Origin: Neocallimastix lanati (nom. inval.)
Taxonomy: Eukaryota > Neocallimastigomycota > Neocallimastigomycetes > Neocallimastigales > Neocallimastigaceae
Length of the DNA: 64,000 nt
Assembly: GCA_016946835.1 (NCBI GenBank)
Contig: JACVTC010000201.1
Location: 1-64,000 of the forward strand
Direction: 5' to 3'
Below the pieces are notes generated by a model, which did no database searches, had not been told where the DNA came from, and saw only the letters and a list, made by a program, of their open reading frames with translations. Each line of letters opens with the position of its first letter. Position 1 is the stretch's first letter. Position numbers and translations under genes: made by a program. Shown piece after piece: positions 22,177 through 34,640 of this stretch.

Positions 22177-22826
22177 TGTAAAGATTTAATAAATCTTTAA
22201 TTCATTAAATAGCTTAATTTTTCGTACAATTAATTTATTTAATGTATATGAATTTTTTTTTTAATATAAAATTTATTGAAATAAAATTTAATTATTTTTT
22301 TAATTGAAAATATTTTTTAATTAGTTTAGTTAATTTAGTTTAGTTTTAAATAGTTAAATATTAATTTAGGAATAATCTTAAATAGTTAATATTTATAAAA
22401 ATAGTTTTTCAATATTAAATATATAATTAAAATTATTATAAGTATTAAAATAATAAATAAAATTATTATAAGTATTAAAATAATAAATAAAATAAAGAGT
22501 TTAAAAAATTAATTTTAGTTTTAGTAAATTAATAAATAATAAAAATTATTAATTAAAAAATCTTTTGTTTATAAATAAAGAGTTTTATATATATTATTAA
22601 ATAACATCATATATTAATATTGTAATAAGAAAAAATATAAATACATGTAATTTTTCTTAATTTAATCGAGGTATTAGTTATTAACTATTTTACAGTTAAT
22701 AACATAAAAGAAGTTTATAATTAATAAAAGAATTTATTAATAAAAGAAATTACTTTAATTTTATTTGTTTAAATTGTAGTGTTTTTTTATTGTTATAATC
22801 TGTTTTTTATTGACGGATTCATTACA
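22177..22826 (+). repeat. Solo LTR, family L (copy L2) inside copia integrase
   Basis: It starts TGTAAAGATTTAATAAATC and ends GGATTCATTACA. Target duplication GTAGG is at 22172-22176 and 22827-22831. A TATA box (22636) is followed by a perfect 10-bp hairpin, GTTATTAACT (22677-22686) with AGTTAATAAC (22694-22703), in the presumed transcript leader. It splits integrase between the second Asp and the catalytic Glu. Confidence 0.95.
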
Positions 22827-23545
22827 GTAGGTTACAGTTGTTTGATGAATTATTCCATTGTCTTTACAAAAATTTTGAAAGCTGTTTGAGAGAAATTCAG
22901 TACCATTGTCAGATCTTATGACTTTAATTGTTTTATTGAATTGGTTTTTAATGATTTTAGTCCAGTAACAGAATGATTCGAAAGTGTCTGATTTATTTTT
23001 TAAGAAAAATGTCCAATTATATCTACTATTATCATCCAGGACAGTTAGCACATATTTATTTCCATATAGAGATTCTGTAATTGGACCTATAAGATCGAGA
23101 TGAATGAGGTCAAAGATATCTTTGGCTTTGTTAGTAGAGAGGGGTAATATGGTTTATTTCTTAATTTAGATTTTGTACATATTCTACATTTTTCGTAATA
23201 GTTTAATTTTGGTAATGTACTTAAGATTCTGTCTATGTTGAAATGACCGAATCTACGATGCCACAAGTATATATCTTCATCGAGATGTTGGATGTTATTT
23301 ATCGTAAATTTTTGGTTTTGTTGTTTTGTTGTTGTTGGATTATTGGATAACCATAATTGAAAAGTATTATTATTTTTATTACTGTATATTGTGGAAATTC
23401 TTTTTCCGTTTGATGAATAAATTAAAGTTTGTGGTTTTCCATTGTTAATGTTGAATACAAATTTATATTTTTGTTCGATGAGTTTTGAAATTGAAATTAT
23501 GTTTCTTTTGAAATTTTGAATGTAAAGTACGTCTTTCAAGATAAC

Positions 23546-24321
23546 TGTAAAGATATCTTTATATCTTTAATAAATTTATGTAATTCATTATTACATTAAT
23601 TTATGTATGAAATTTTTTTTCCACGATATCTTGAATAAAATTATGTAATTTACATTAATTTATGAATTAAAGCATATTTCAATAAATTTATGTAAACGAA
23701 AAATCATACATCAAATTTACGTACATGAATTAAATACTTTAAATAATTATTTCTCCTTAAATTAATAATTGAAATTTAAAATTATAAATTAGAACTTAAA
23801 TTATTTAAATTTATATTTATTAAATATGAAATTTAATAATTTAGTCACAAAAAATTCGCCAAATCTGTTTTATTGTTAAATTTTTATTTATTTAAATAGT
23901 ATAGTTTAATATTATTAATAGTTTTTAGTTTAATTTTAAATTAGTTAAAATATTTAAATAATTATAATAAAAAATAGTTATAATAAAAAATAGTTAATTA
24001 GAAAATTATACTACAATTAGTTTTAGTTTAAATATTTTATTATTTTATAAAATTAATTATTATTAATATTTAAATTGAATATATGTAAATTAAATTAATT
24101 TAATATATTAGAATATAATTAAGAAAAAATATAAATATTGTAAATTTTCTTTAATTGAAAAAATGTAATTGTTATTTTTTTTATAATTTGATAGTTCATA
24201 ACATAATAAGAACTATTAAATAAAAGATTTTTAATAAATCAAATATTTTTAATAAAAAGTATTTATTTTATATTAGTGTTTTTGTATTATTATAATCTGT
24301 TTTAACATAAAACACTTTATA
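23546..24321 (+). repeat. Solo LTR, family L variant (copy L3) inside copia
   Basis: It starts TGTAAAGATATC and ends near CACTTTATA, with ATAAC at 23541-23545 and 24322-24326. The body resembles L1 and L2 (TATAAATA promoter, TATTATAATCTG near the end) but is diverged. Removing it rejoins the protease side to KDVLYIQNF in frame. The terminus is TATA rather than TACA, perhaps by mutation. Confidence 0.85.
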
Positions 24322-25466
24322 ATAACTTTATTATTATTAATATATCCTTCAATGTTACCAATGTAATTTGATAATTCTTTATTTCCATTTGCAAAGGTTA
24401 TTTCTTCATGGTGTTGTTTGATGTCCTTAAGGAGATCCTTTTGGTAAGTAATGTGAATCGAGGCTCCAGAGTCAATTATCCAATTTGAGATGTTATTGTT
24501 AAAGTTGTTTAAAGTAGTAGACGAATTTGTTTTAATGGACACGTCTAAATAGTTTACCATATTTTCGATATCTGAGTTAAAATCTTTGGTGAATGCGTTT
24601 TCATATATATATTTATGTTCGTTTGGAATATTTTTTGAGACAAACGAAATTTGGTTATTGTTTTTATAAATAGGTTTAGTGGTTGGTCTAAATTTGTTGA
24701 AGTGTTTTTTGTACTTGTTGAATCTTTTAATATTGTTTGAATTTTTCCATCCATAGGATTTATTTTTAAGGTATTTGCATTCATATGAGTAGTGTCCGTA
24801 TTTTTTGCAATAATAACATCTTCCATTTTTTATCCTTCTGATGGGTTTATTTCCTTTATTATATATGCGTTTCCTTCTTGTATTCATAGTTGATAATATT
24901 TCCTTATTAGTTGTGGACTTTACTTCTTTTTTTGATGAGTATATAATGTCCGGAATTACTTTGGTAATAAATTTTGAACATTCGTTCCAGTTATCCCTGA
25001 ATTGGAACACATTGATCCATCGTAAGTTCTCAGGTAACGAACGGTTTAAGATTCCCACTTTCTCTTCATCTGGTATGTGGAATTCAAGATAATCGAGTTC
25101 ATCAAAGATATTTTCTAAATAAGAAATGAAGATATTAATATCAGCATTGGGGTCGTATTTTATTTTTTCTAATTTCTCTTTCAAATCAGACTTTAACTGT
25201 TCTTTTCCTCGAGTAAAGGAGTTCTCTAAAATAGTCCAGACCTCAAAAGCAGTTTTGCCATGGTTCTCTACTATTTTTCTTGTATCAGAAGCAAGCGAAT
25301 TTAGAATGATCCATTTTGTGATGTTATCATTTTTAATGTCGACAGAATTGGTGGACTTGGGATACACCACAGATTTGTCAATTTTATCTACTATATAATT
25401 TTGGGTATTATCTTTAATTTTGTTTTTCTTAAATTTTTGGATTTTTTTTGATGATACATGTAACAA
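24273..25466 (-). pseudogene. Copia Gag-protease portion
   Basis: About 380 codons remain before LTR L3. A Gag core (LNSLASDTRKIVENH, FEVWTILENSF) covers about residues 50-180, a CCHC zinc knuckle about 218-231 and the aspartic protease DSGA about 327. The last few codons belong to L3. The start codon at 25466 is the first Met of the frame and its context is not decisive. Confidence 0.88.
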
Positions 25467-26014
25467 ATCTTAATGTTACTTAAGATTGTTTTAAGGTTTT
25501 TTTCACACAAAAGGTTCTCGACACTAAAGTAATTCAAAATATGTTTTATTAAAATAAGTTTTTTTATTAGAAAAAATGTAAATTATTATTTTATTAATTA
25601 ATTATTGTAATATTTTAAATTACTTTAAAATTAATTAATAAAAGCACAAGTAAAAATATTTTATTATGAAATTTTACACCTATTTATAGTTTTTCAGTAA
25701 AATTAATTATTTTAAGTTATCAGTTGTTATTAGTAATTATTAGAAATAAAAGAAAATTAAAGAAAATTAAAGAAAACAAATTTTCTTTCTAGAAAATGAA
25801 TCTTAGATAAAAAATGATAAAAAAAATTAATAAAATCGATTTTTCTAGTTTTATCGGTTCAATTGTTTAACCGATAAACACTAGTAATTTCTTTAATATT
25901 CTAGTTATAATAAATAAAAAGTTATTAAAATTTGGAAAGAGTGGGTGTGGAACCCTAATGATCCAGCCCGATGGTTATGGTAACTTACCATTTAACTATG
26001 ATTACTAATTTGCT
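25467..26014 (-). other. Probable 5' leader or LTR remnant of the copia element
   Basis: No ORF. On the minus strand a TATA box (CTATAAATAGG, near 25685) and palindromes such as CTTTCTAGAAAG (near 25785) resemble LTR U3 architecture. A less A+T-rich patch at about 25940-25990 (GGGTGTGGAACCC, TGGTAACTTACCA) is unexplained. The outer end of any LTR was not found, because the F3 LTR starts at 26019. Confidence 0.4.
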
Positions 26015-26022
26015 AGTTTGTT

Positions 26023-26815
26023 TGTAAGAAATTGATATAAATTTTTATAATTTATTTCTATTTCTTATTAATTAATAATTATTTCATAATTATTATTCTT
26101 TAAAAAAAATTTATTTCATTTAAAAACAATTATACCAATTAATGTATTAATTGTTATATGAAAAAATGTATTTAATATAACTTCTGTATTATTTCATAGA
26201 AAAAATGTATTTAATAAAATTTCTGCATTATTTTATCCTTCTCTTTTTTATCCTTTTTCTTTTTAATTCTTTTAGTTATTAAAATCGGTTATTAAAGTTT
26301 TTCCGATTAATTATAATTGGTTTTATTTAATAACACGATGATCAATAAGTATAGATTATTGATCAAAAAATCTTTCCAGTTTTTTCTTCTAATCTTTTTC
26401 TGGAAAGAATCATTGTTAAGATTAGAAAAATACATTTATTTTTGTAAAAATATAAATAGCTGTTGATTTTCGTCTTTAGAAAATCAAGAGTTATTATTTT
26501 AAGAAAAATATAATAACAATAAAAGACATTAATATTTCAATTAATATAAAATAGTTATTTTAAAATTTGTCAAAAAAAAAATAATAAAATATTTAATAAT
26601 AAAATAGATTAATAAAGTTCTTTTGATAAAAACATATTTTATTTCTCATTCATTTAAGGTCTATTATATTTTCTTATAATAAACTCTAATTTTAAAGATA
26701 AGTATTAAATTCTTATTTTTATTTTAATTTTTATTTTACTTTTTTATTTAATCTTAATAGTTTAGTTAATATTAATTATAAATAATAATTTCTATAATTT
26801 ATAGAAATTATTACA
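26023..26815 (+). repeat. Solo LTR, family D (copy D2)
   Basis: It starts TGTAAGAAATTG and ends AAATTATTACA. TSD TTGTT is at 26018-26022 and 26816-26820. Palindromes GATCAATA/TATTGATC (26340-26347, 26357-26364) and CTTTCCAG/CTGGAAAG (26372-26379, 26400-26407) precede the TATA box. AGAGTTATTAT is at 26487-26497. Confidence 0.92.
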
Positions 26816-26819
26816 TTGT

Positions 26820-27818
26820 TGTAATAATTTAATTAAAAAATTATAATTAAATTATTAATCATTAATATTAGCTCTAACTGCTAATATTAAAGGTTTAGAA
26901 AAGAATCATACTTACCTATGGTTCTTTCTAATTATCGAGTTTATTATAACGAATTATAATAGACGAAACACTAAAATTGATAAGGAAAAGTTTTAATTAT
27001 AAAATTTGTTTTATTAAAATAATTTGTTTTATTTTTTATTAAAAATTTTAAATGTTAAAACTTATTGTTATTATTATTATATTATAATTGTTATAATAAT
27101 AACTCTTGATTTCTCAAAGAGAACTCAAGAGCCTTATTTATACTTTTTTGTCAAAATAAGGTTAAAATCAAAAGGGGTTCTAATCTTAACAAATCTCTTA
27201 TCTAGGAAAAGACTAGAAGAAAAACCTAGATAAGTTTTTTGATCGATATTCTATCCATATCGATCATCGTGTTAATTAAGTAAAACCGATTACTTTTAAG
27301 AAGTAATTGGAAAAACCTTAATTAACCGATTACTTAATCTAATATAATGATCGAAAATAAAAGAATAAAATAATGAAAATTATTTCGATCATAAAATTTA
27401 AAATTTAATCTATTTAGTTCTATTTTATAGAACTTTACATAAAAAATATAAAACAATACATTAATAATAAAATACATGATTAATACAATACAGAATACAT
27501 GATAGAATACAGAATACATGATAAAATACAGAATAGTGTTTTAGTTTATGATTTAATAAGTGAGAGAAAACTAAAACTAATAAATTTAATAATTAAGTGA
27601 ATAATTAAATAAATTTAATATTATTTTAAATGTATAAAAATTATTTGATTAAATAAATTTTTAATATTAAACTAAATAAAATTTTAATATATAATTAAAT
27701 AAATTATTAATTATAATTAATTGTATAAATGAAATATGAGTTAAATAAAAGTTATATTAATTATAACCTAACTAAGAAAATATAATTATTTTGTTAAAAA
27801 TAATTATAGATTCTTACA
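26820..27818 (-). repeat. Solo LTR, family A variant (copy A2)
   Basis: On the minus strand it starts TGTAAGAATCTATAATTATTTTT and ends AAATTATTACA. The flanks are ATTGT and TTTGT, a 5-bp duplication with one mismatch. It is nearly the same as 44438-45417. The TATA box, hairpin and ATCAAGAGTTATTATT motif are all present. Confidence 0.88.
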
Positions 27819-27822
27819 TTTG

Positions 27823-28283
27823 TGTTATGAGACAATAAAAAAAAAATGAATAATAATTAAATATTCAATTATATACAAAAAAGATTATAATATTTGTTAA
27901 CAATACTTTATAATAATTTATATTAATATTTTATAATAGTTTTATATCAATATTTTATAATAGTTTTATATTAATAATAGTTTTATATTAATATTCTATA
28001 ATAGTTTTATATTAAAATCTTGTGATAATTTATATTAAAATTTTATAATAATTTATATTAATGATTTATAATAATTTTATATATAAATTCGAAACCAATT
28101 AAATTAAAATTTTTAATACTAACAAATCAAATTGATAGAATATTAAATATTTAAGAAATTATGAAAATAAAATAATTAAAAACTCTCTCTTTCAAAAATA
28201 AAAAATTATTTAATAAAGATAAATAAATATAATCGAATATATTATTACTATAATAAATTTTAATAATTACCTGTGTTGTCCCA
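27823..28283 (+). repeat. Solo LTR, family R (copia-like ends)
   Basis: It starts TGTTATGAGAC and ends GTGTTGTCCCA, flanked by TTTG at 27819-27822 and 28284-28287. The start resembles family F (TGTTACGATAC). No ORF is present. Confidence 0.7.
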
Positions 28284-28290
28284 TTTGTTG

Positions 28291-28717
28291 TGTAAGAAAT
28301 CATAATTATTCAATAATGAATAATTAATATTTCTTATAATTAATGAAAAATCATTAATAATTTATAATTATTTATAAAATAATAATTATTTTTAAATAAT
28401 TATTTATTTAAATAATAATTAATATATTCATTGATTTTAACTTATAAATTTATTTAATAGTTATATTTTCATATATTGATTTAAATTTATTTATATATTA
28501 TAATTTTATACATTTATATAAATAATATAAAATTTATTTACTTATTATTATTATTCATTTAAATAGAATTTTTACAAAAAATTATGTAAATTTGTATTTA
28601 ATATTTTACCATAAAAATATTAGTTATTTTAATTAAAATGAATTATGTATTTTATAATGTATTATAAACTATAAATGTATCTAATCTATCATATTATTTA
28701 ATCTTTATTTTTAAATG

Positions 28718-28750
<33 letters not shown>

Positions 28751-29320
28751 TTTTTTTCATTAATTCCTATCCTATCAATATTTAATATTTTATAATTAAT
28801 TAGAAAATCGGTAATTAATGTTTTTCCTAACAAATAGGTTTTCTTTAATTATACGATGATCAATATGATTAGAATATTGATCGAAAAACTATTTAGGTTT
28901 TTCTTCTAATCTTTTCCTAAATAGATTTTTTGTTAAGATTAGAAAATAAATTTATTTAACCGATTAATTTTTTAAAAAAATATAAATAGGACTCTTGAAT
29001 TCTCTTTGAGAAATCAAGAGTTATTATTTTAAGAAAATATAATAAATAATAACAAATAAAATAAATTTTTTATTTATATATCAAAAAAAACTGTTATTAA
29101 TCATAAAAGGTTTTTTTTTTTAAAAGAATATTTTCAACTACTATTCTGCCGTTGCTTGGTTATTGTTTGTTATATTTACTTATAATAAACTCTGTATAAT
29201 TAAGTATAATTTTTATTTTTTTTAATTTTATTTTCTCAATTTTAATATTATGTAAAAATAATATTAAAATTGTAGATAATAGTTATATTAATTAATTTTA
29301 GTTTTAGTATAGCTATTACA
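28291..29320 (+). repeat. Solo LTR, family K
   Basis: It starts TGTAAGAAATC and ends TAGCTATTACA. TSD TGTTG is at 28286-28290 and 29321-29325. It is a relative of D and A, with palindromes GATCAATAT/ATATTGATC (28858-28866, 28874-28882) and CTATTTAGG/CCTAAATAG (28889-28897, 28916-28924), TATAAATA at 28981 and AGAGTTATTAT at 29017-29027. A poly(A) run of about 30 bp lies near 28720. Confidence 0.9.
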
Positions 29321-29323
29321 TGT

Positions 29324-30143
29324 TGATAAGAATGTACTAAATAATGCATTCTTAATTAAATCTACGATTTATTTCTAATACATTATGTGTACATTATTAT
29401 TTTTGTACTTTAATAAATTTTTAAATCCAAAGATCAAAAATTAAATCAAAAATTATATTAAACTTTATATTTTTATATTAAATCTTATATTAATAGTAAT
29501 ATTTTTATATATTTAAAACTTATATTAGCAATATTAATAATAAATCTTATTTTTTTTTTATATTAATAATGAAAATTTGTATTAATAATATTTTTATATA
29601 TTGATAATTAAAAATTTATATATTATATTTTAACTTTTATTATAAAATTTTATATCGAAATGTTTTATTTTATATTGAAAAATATTTTATTTTATTAAAA
29701 ACCTTTATATTAGAATAGTATTTTTATTTTTATTTGAATATTTTAACAGATTGTAATAAAATTTATAGCCAATTAAATAAATTCTTATTAGTAATATTTT
29801 AGATATTTTTTTAAAAAAAAAAAAAAAATGTTTTATTAATATTATAAATGTATTTTATTTATATTGTTATAATTAAATTTTATATAATTGATTATAAAAT
29901 TCAATTTAAATTTAATAGTTTTTATAAAAAAAAAAAAAAAAAATAAATAAAATGTAATTTAGTGGCAAGAACAACTTTTATGCCTTGAAAAAAAGTATAA
30001 ATAGTTGTAAATTTTGCTACCAATTTTTAAAAAATCATCAAATAAAAAAAAATAAATTTAATAAAATAAATAAATAAAATAAATAAATAAATAAAGTCTG
30101 TGTTTCTTACTTTATTTTTATTTAATTCTCTAAAACCTTAACA
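29324..30143 (+). repeat. Solo LTR, family G (copy G2)
   Basis: Its start TGATAAG is split by K and others, and its end is CCTTAACA. TSD TTGT is at 26018-26021 and 30144-30147 once the nested LTRs are removed. The right half matches 1-393. Confidence 0.75.
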
Positions 30144-30150
30144 TTGTTAC

Positions 30151-31109
30151 TGTAATAATTTAATTATAAAATTAATTATAATTAAATTATTAACTACAAC
30201 TTAATAATAATTAAATAATAATTATTATTAAATTGAGAGAGCAAAAAAGATAAATATACTTATCTTCTATAGGAAAGAGTTTATTATAACTAATTATAAT
30301 AAACTAATAACACAGAATTGACAAAGGAAAAAGATTATTTTATTTTATTTTATTTTTAAATTTGTTTTATTAAAACTCGCTTTATTAAAATAGAAATATA
30401 AAATATTTATTAATGTTATTACTATATTATAATTGTTATAATAATAACTCTTGATTTCTCAAAGAGAATTCAAGAGCCTTATTTATACTTTTTTGAAAAA
30501 TAAGGTTAAATTAAAAAATGTTTTCTAATCTTAACAAATCTCTTATCTAGGAAAAGATTAGAGAGAAAAACCTAGATAAGATTTTTGATCGATATTCTAT
30601 CCATATCGATCATCGTATCAATTAGGTAAAACCAATTACTTTTAAGAAGTAATTGGGAAAAACCCTAATTAACCGATTCGTTAATCTAATGTAATTGATC
30701 GAAAATAAAAGAATAAAATAATAAAGATATTTCGATCATAAAATTATAAATTTACAAATAAGGAAAATAACATAATGATATTAATAAACAAAATACAGAA
30801 TACATTATTAAAATACATGTTAGAATACATAATACATTTGTTTACAATTTAATTAAATAAATAAACTAAAACTAATAAATTTAATAATTAAATGTATAAT
30901 TAAATAAACTATAATTATTAATAAATGTATAAATAATAATTAATTAAATAAATTTTGTTGTATTAAATTAATGAATATTTAATATGGGTTAAATAAATTA
31001 TTAATAATATTTAAATGAATAAATATTATATAATTAAATAAAGTTATAATTATAACTTTAACTAAGAAAATATAATTATTTTATTTAAAAATGATTATAG
31101 ATTCTTACA
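30151..31109 (-). repeat. Solo LTR, family A variant (copy A3)
   Basis: On the minus strand it starts TGTAAGAATC and ends ATTATTACA. TSD GTTAC is at 30146-30150 and 31110-31114. It inserted 6 bp inside the 5' end of F3. The palindromes, TATA box and ATCAAGAGTTATTATT motif are conserved. Confidence 0.92.
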
Positions 31110-31163
31110 GTTACGGTACAATTAAATAAAGAAAAATTAAACTATTTAAAGAAAATATTAAAG

Positions 31164-32537
31164 TGTTAAGATTTTGATATAATTTATAGTTTAAATTTAA
31201 ATAAAATAATATGGTTTATTAAAAAATATTCACTAAGTCGATATGTCTATATGTCTATATAGTAATATACTATATAGATATATAATAAAAATAATAAATA
31301 TTTAAATGTTTAGTTTAATAAAAATTTATTTATAATAAACTTTGATAATTAGAATTATCAAATTAATTTAATTTTAAATTTGTTTATTTTATTTAATAAT
31401 AAAATATCTATAATATATTACTATTAAGGTAATTTTACAATAACCTTACAAAGAACATAAAAGATAGATTTTTACATCTTTCTTTTATACTTTGTAAGTT
31501 ACATAATAATAATATTTAATTATAAGATAGTAATAATATAGTAATATAAATACTAATAAAATATAAGGATAAATTTAATTATATAATTAATTTGAATAAT
31601 TGAATTTAATATAGATATGTTGTAAACATATATAAAAACATAATATAAATAAAATACACGTGACGTCAAATGTATCATTGAAATTAATTATTAATATAAA
31701 CCTTATTTATTAATATTCTCAGAATTATTAGGCCTAAGATAACCCTTTAAATATTAAACAAGAATTTATATTAATTATTAATTATTTAAATATATATATT
31801 ATTTATAATTAAATAAATAATATTTTTAATTATTGAAATGTAAATAACTGAAATTGAGATTTCAATTCAGTTATAATTTCAACATAAAGTGTTGAGTTGG
31901 TACTTAGATTAAAGGGTAAACTTGGTTGGAAGCCTTTAATCTAATAACCTTTTGATATGATTTTATTTTATAAATTGATTTATTCAAATATAAAATATTA
32001 TTTTATTATTAAACTTTTAATTAACTATATTTTTATTTAATATGTTTTATTATAAAGTTATCAGATTATTTGTAAATAATAATCTTACAAAGATTTAAAA
32101 AAGAATATCTTTTAGTTCTTTTATATTTTTGAAAAACAATATAAAATATTTAATAATATATTTTAATAAATACTAATTTAAAGATAACAATATAAAATAT
32201 AATTTTAATATATAAAGTAATAGAATAATACATATATAATATAAGATAATAAAATAAAATAATATAATTAATAAAAATAACAATTTTTATAAATAATATT
32301 CAACTATATTAATTAATATAAAAAGGGATAATATTAATTAATATGTAATACAATATTAATCAATTAATATATTAGGGGTTCAATAATGTATAAAAGGGAT
32401 AATATTAATTAATATGTAATACAATATTAATTTGGTTATGAACGATACAAGGATTTAAGGAGTACAAATTATATTTATAATTAAATTGTTATTTTTGTAG
32501 TATTAAATATAAATTAATTTGTATCAAATCCTTGACA
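31164..32537 (+). repeat. LTR-like repeat, family N (copy N1)
   Basis: It starts TGTTAAGATTTTG and ends AATCCTTGACA. TSD TAAAG is at 31159-31163 and 32538-32542. At 1374 bp it is long for an LTR here. It contains a palindrome around TATAGTAATATACTATA (near 31260), a directly repeated block with TATAAAAGGGATAATATTAA (near 32320 and 32390) and a terminal hairpin (ACAAGGATTT...AAATCCTTG). No ORF is present. A second copy starts at 49758. Confidence 0.75.
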
Positions 32538-33339
32538 TAAAGTAAAAAATATCATTAACAATTATAAATAAATAATAAAAAAATTGAATATTAAAATATT
32601 AGTTATAGAATATTATAAAGTTAAATAAAAATAATTAGATGTATTAAAAAATCATGTATTAATTATATTATTTAATATTGTAAAATTTTTATATAATATT
32701 TTAATAATTTAGAAAATTTAAGTTTATATTTTTATTATTATATTTTTATTATTAAATTTTTATTATTAAATTTTTATTATTAATTTTTTTTTATTTTTAT
32801 TTTTAATCCAATCAAATAAATATTTTATTAGTATAAAAAAGAACAAAGTAATACAATACTTTTGTTCTCTCCCTTTTTTTCTTACGACTTTATTATTATA
32901 TTATTTTTTTAATATTTTCTAAAAGTTAAATAATAAATTAAATAGTTTAAAATAAATTAAAATTTATTAAATAGTTTTTTCTAAATTTAATGTTTTAAAA
33001 GTGTTTAATTAATAGTTTTTTGTATTTAGTGTATAATATTAAGATAAGTATAGTATAAAATTAGTTTAGTAATAGATTAGTTGTATTAAACATTTTATAG
33101 AAATAGTAATAGATTTAGAGAAATTGTTTAGTTTAGATTAGAATAGTTTAGATTAAGATATTAGTTTAAGTTATTTTAACTTAGTATAGATTCTTTTAGA
33201 TTAGGATAGTTTAGACTAAAATTAGAGTAGCTTATTAATTAATTTAGGTTTAGAATTAGAAGAATATTATTTTAAATTTTTCCTTATTATTAGAATATAT
33301 TATTTTATTAATAAAATCTTCAGATCTTGTACCAAGTTT

Positions 33340-34121
33340 TAATACAGAATGAACAAATAATACTAATTGTGCTAGAATAATATAAATTATTCTAACCTTA
33401 TAGATTATTCTATTCTATATAATTGGAACTTTCCAATATTCTTCAAATATTACTAAATAGAAATCTTAAGTTAATAAATCACTAATTAACTTATAATTCC
33501 TTTTTGAATTATCGATCCGATTCCATTATAATGTATTAAAAATCTTTAGCCAAGAATATTGTCCTTGCCCACTTAATATATTAATATTATATTTCTTTTG
33601 TATTATGTTATATTGAAAATAATCAAATCTATTTAATTAGTTATTAAAATTTTCGTTATCAATTTAAATTTATTTTTAATTACTAAATTTAACTAAACCA
33701 CAATAAAATATTCTGTATAATCTCTTTATTTTTATTTTATATATATTAGTATTAAACTATTATTAAATAATTAATAATTCAATAATACTATTTATAACAA
33801 TAATATTATTAACTAAAATAATAATTCAATTTCAATTTAAATGTTTTATTTATAAAAATAATTAGTAATTAGTTTATTAAAAAAATAGTTAGGCTTTACA
33901 AATTTTAATATGATAAAAAAATATAAATACATGTAATTTTTAGTGAAATAAAATATAATCAATAACTTTCTTTTTATTAAATAAATAATTATATTATTAT
34001 TTTTCTTTTATAAATTTAAATAAATAAATATTGATTTTAAAATAAATTATTTTTTTTTTATTGTAATTTTATTATTTGTGTTAATTATTATTATATTCCT
34101 AAAATTATATGAACCATACCA
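33340..34121 (+). repeat. 5' LTR of element B
   Basis: It starts TAATACAGAATG and ends GAACCATACCA. Promoter motif TATAAATACATGTAA is near 33920. The terminal dinucleotide TA is not canonical but is the same in all three B copies. Confidence 0.92.
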
Positions 34122-34129
34122 TGAAAAAT

Positions 34130-34146
34130 TGGTGGAGATATCGGGG
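34130..34146 (+). other. tRNA-type primer-binding site of element B
   Basis: TGGTGGAGATATCGGGG starts 8 nt after the LTR. Its complement reads like a tRNA 3' end: CCA tail, discriminator A, a 7-nt acceptor strand and a T-arm end. The isotype cannot be assigned without the host tRNA set. Confidence 0.6.
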
Positions 34147-34640
34147 AATATAATAATAAATTAATACATTAGGGATAAAATTATAATATTAATAAATAAT
34201 TTTTCTAATAAAACAAAAAAAATAATTTTTTAAAAAAAAAAAAAAAAAAAATTTTTATATTTTTAACTAATTATTATTAATTGTTAAAAATATTAGTTAA
34301 TATTAAATTAAACTAATATTCGTGCATAGATTTCCGGGTTAAGTTTATCCTACATAGTAATTGGGCTAGTAGGCTCTGGACTGCTATTTTTTATATTGAA
34401 AATAGTAACCGTGGCACACGCGTGGCATGACACCTTTCAAGAGGTAAGCTGCACGTCAGACAGTGTGTACTATCAGATTGCACGATTATTATAATTTAAT
34501 AAGTGATTAATAATAATAAATAATTAATAATTTTATTAGTTAAAAGATTTATTTTTTTTAATTTTTTTTATTTTTACTTTTTTATAACAATTTATACATT
34601 ACGAGGTTTAGCATTCTATAGATACAATAAATTTTATTTT
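34147..34640 (+). other. Gag leader of element B, with a GC-richer patch
   Basis: About 490 bp without an ORF. The stretch 34320-34490 is far richer in G+C than its surroundings and contains repeated GTGGCA/CGTGGCATG elements likely to fold. A packaging or translation signal is possible. GTAAGC near 34444 could serve as a 5' splice site, but there is no support for splicing. Confidence 0.4.

Larger units (their letters stand above)
19593..25466 (-). pseudogene. Ty1/copia gag-pol, inactivated and interrupted by three LTRs
   Basis: Minus strand. Gag and protease are at 25466-24322: a UBN2-like Gag, CCHC knuckle CYYCKKYGHYSYEC, and protease WIIDSGASIHIT. Pre-integrase and integrase are at 23540-22832 (HRRFGH, LDDNSRYNW, SDNGTEF) and 22171-21411 (QQNGRAERLN, then YLYNRIP). 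Reverse transcriptase and RNase H are at 20789-19593 (VARGFTQQEGIDYFETF, YVDDILL, SDADYAGD, ending AEAEYL). Damage: a frameshift near 23140, TAG 22073-22075 where the family has Trp, TGA 20235-20237 before the YVDD block, three inserted LTRs, and a missing 3' end. Across each inserted LTR the copia frame rejoins once the duplication is counted, so the insertions came after a readable ancestor. Confidence 0.93.
26019..33334 (+). repeat. Solo LTR, family F (copy F3), split by nested LTRs
   Basis: The F start TGTTAC is rebuilt from 26019-26021 and 30145-30150, continues at 31115-31163 and ends at 33334 (TTGTACCA) after resuming at 32543. Target duplication AGTT is at 26015-26018 and 33335-33338. 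Inside lie G2 (3 bp from the F start, TSD TTGT), with D2, A2, R and K at its edge; A3 (6 bp inside F, TSD GTTAC); and N1 (TSD TAAAG). The promoter box with AAAAAAGAACAAAGTA is near 32836. Confidence 0.8.

Noticed and set aside
25940-25990. Possible tRNA or 5S-like gene in a GC-richer patch
   Set aside because: GGTTCCACACCC on the minus strand resembles a T arm, but no acceptor stem or anticodon arm could be paired.
27024-27233. 69-codon plus-strand frame in A2
   Set aside because: It spans the promoter and palindromes of an LTR on the opposite strand; no domain, and it is not kept in other A copies.
34440-34640. Spliced leader or intron before gag of element B
   Set aside because: A GTAAGC is present, but there is no convincing branch site or acceptor and the ORF needs no splicing.
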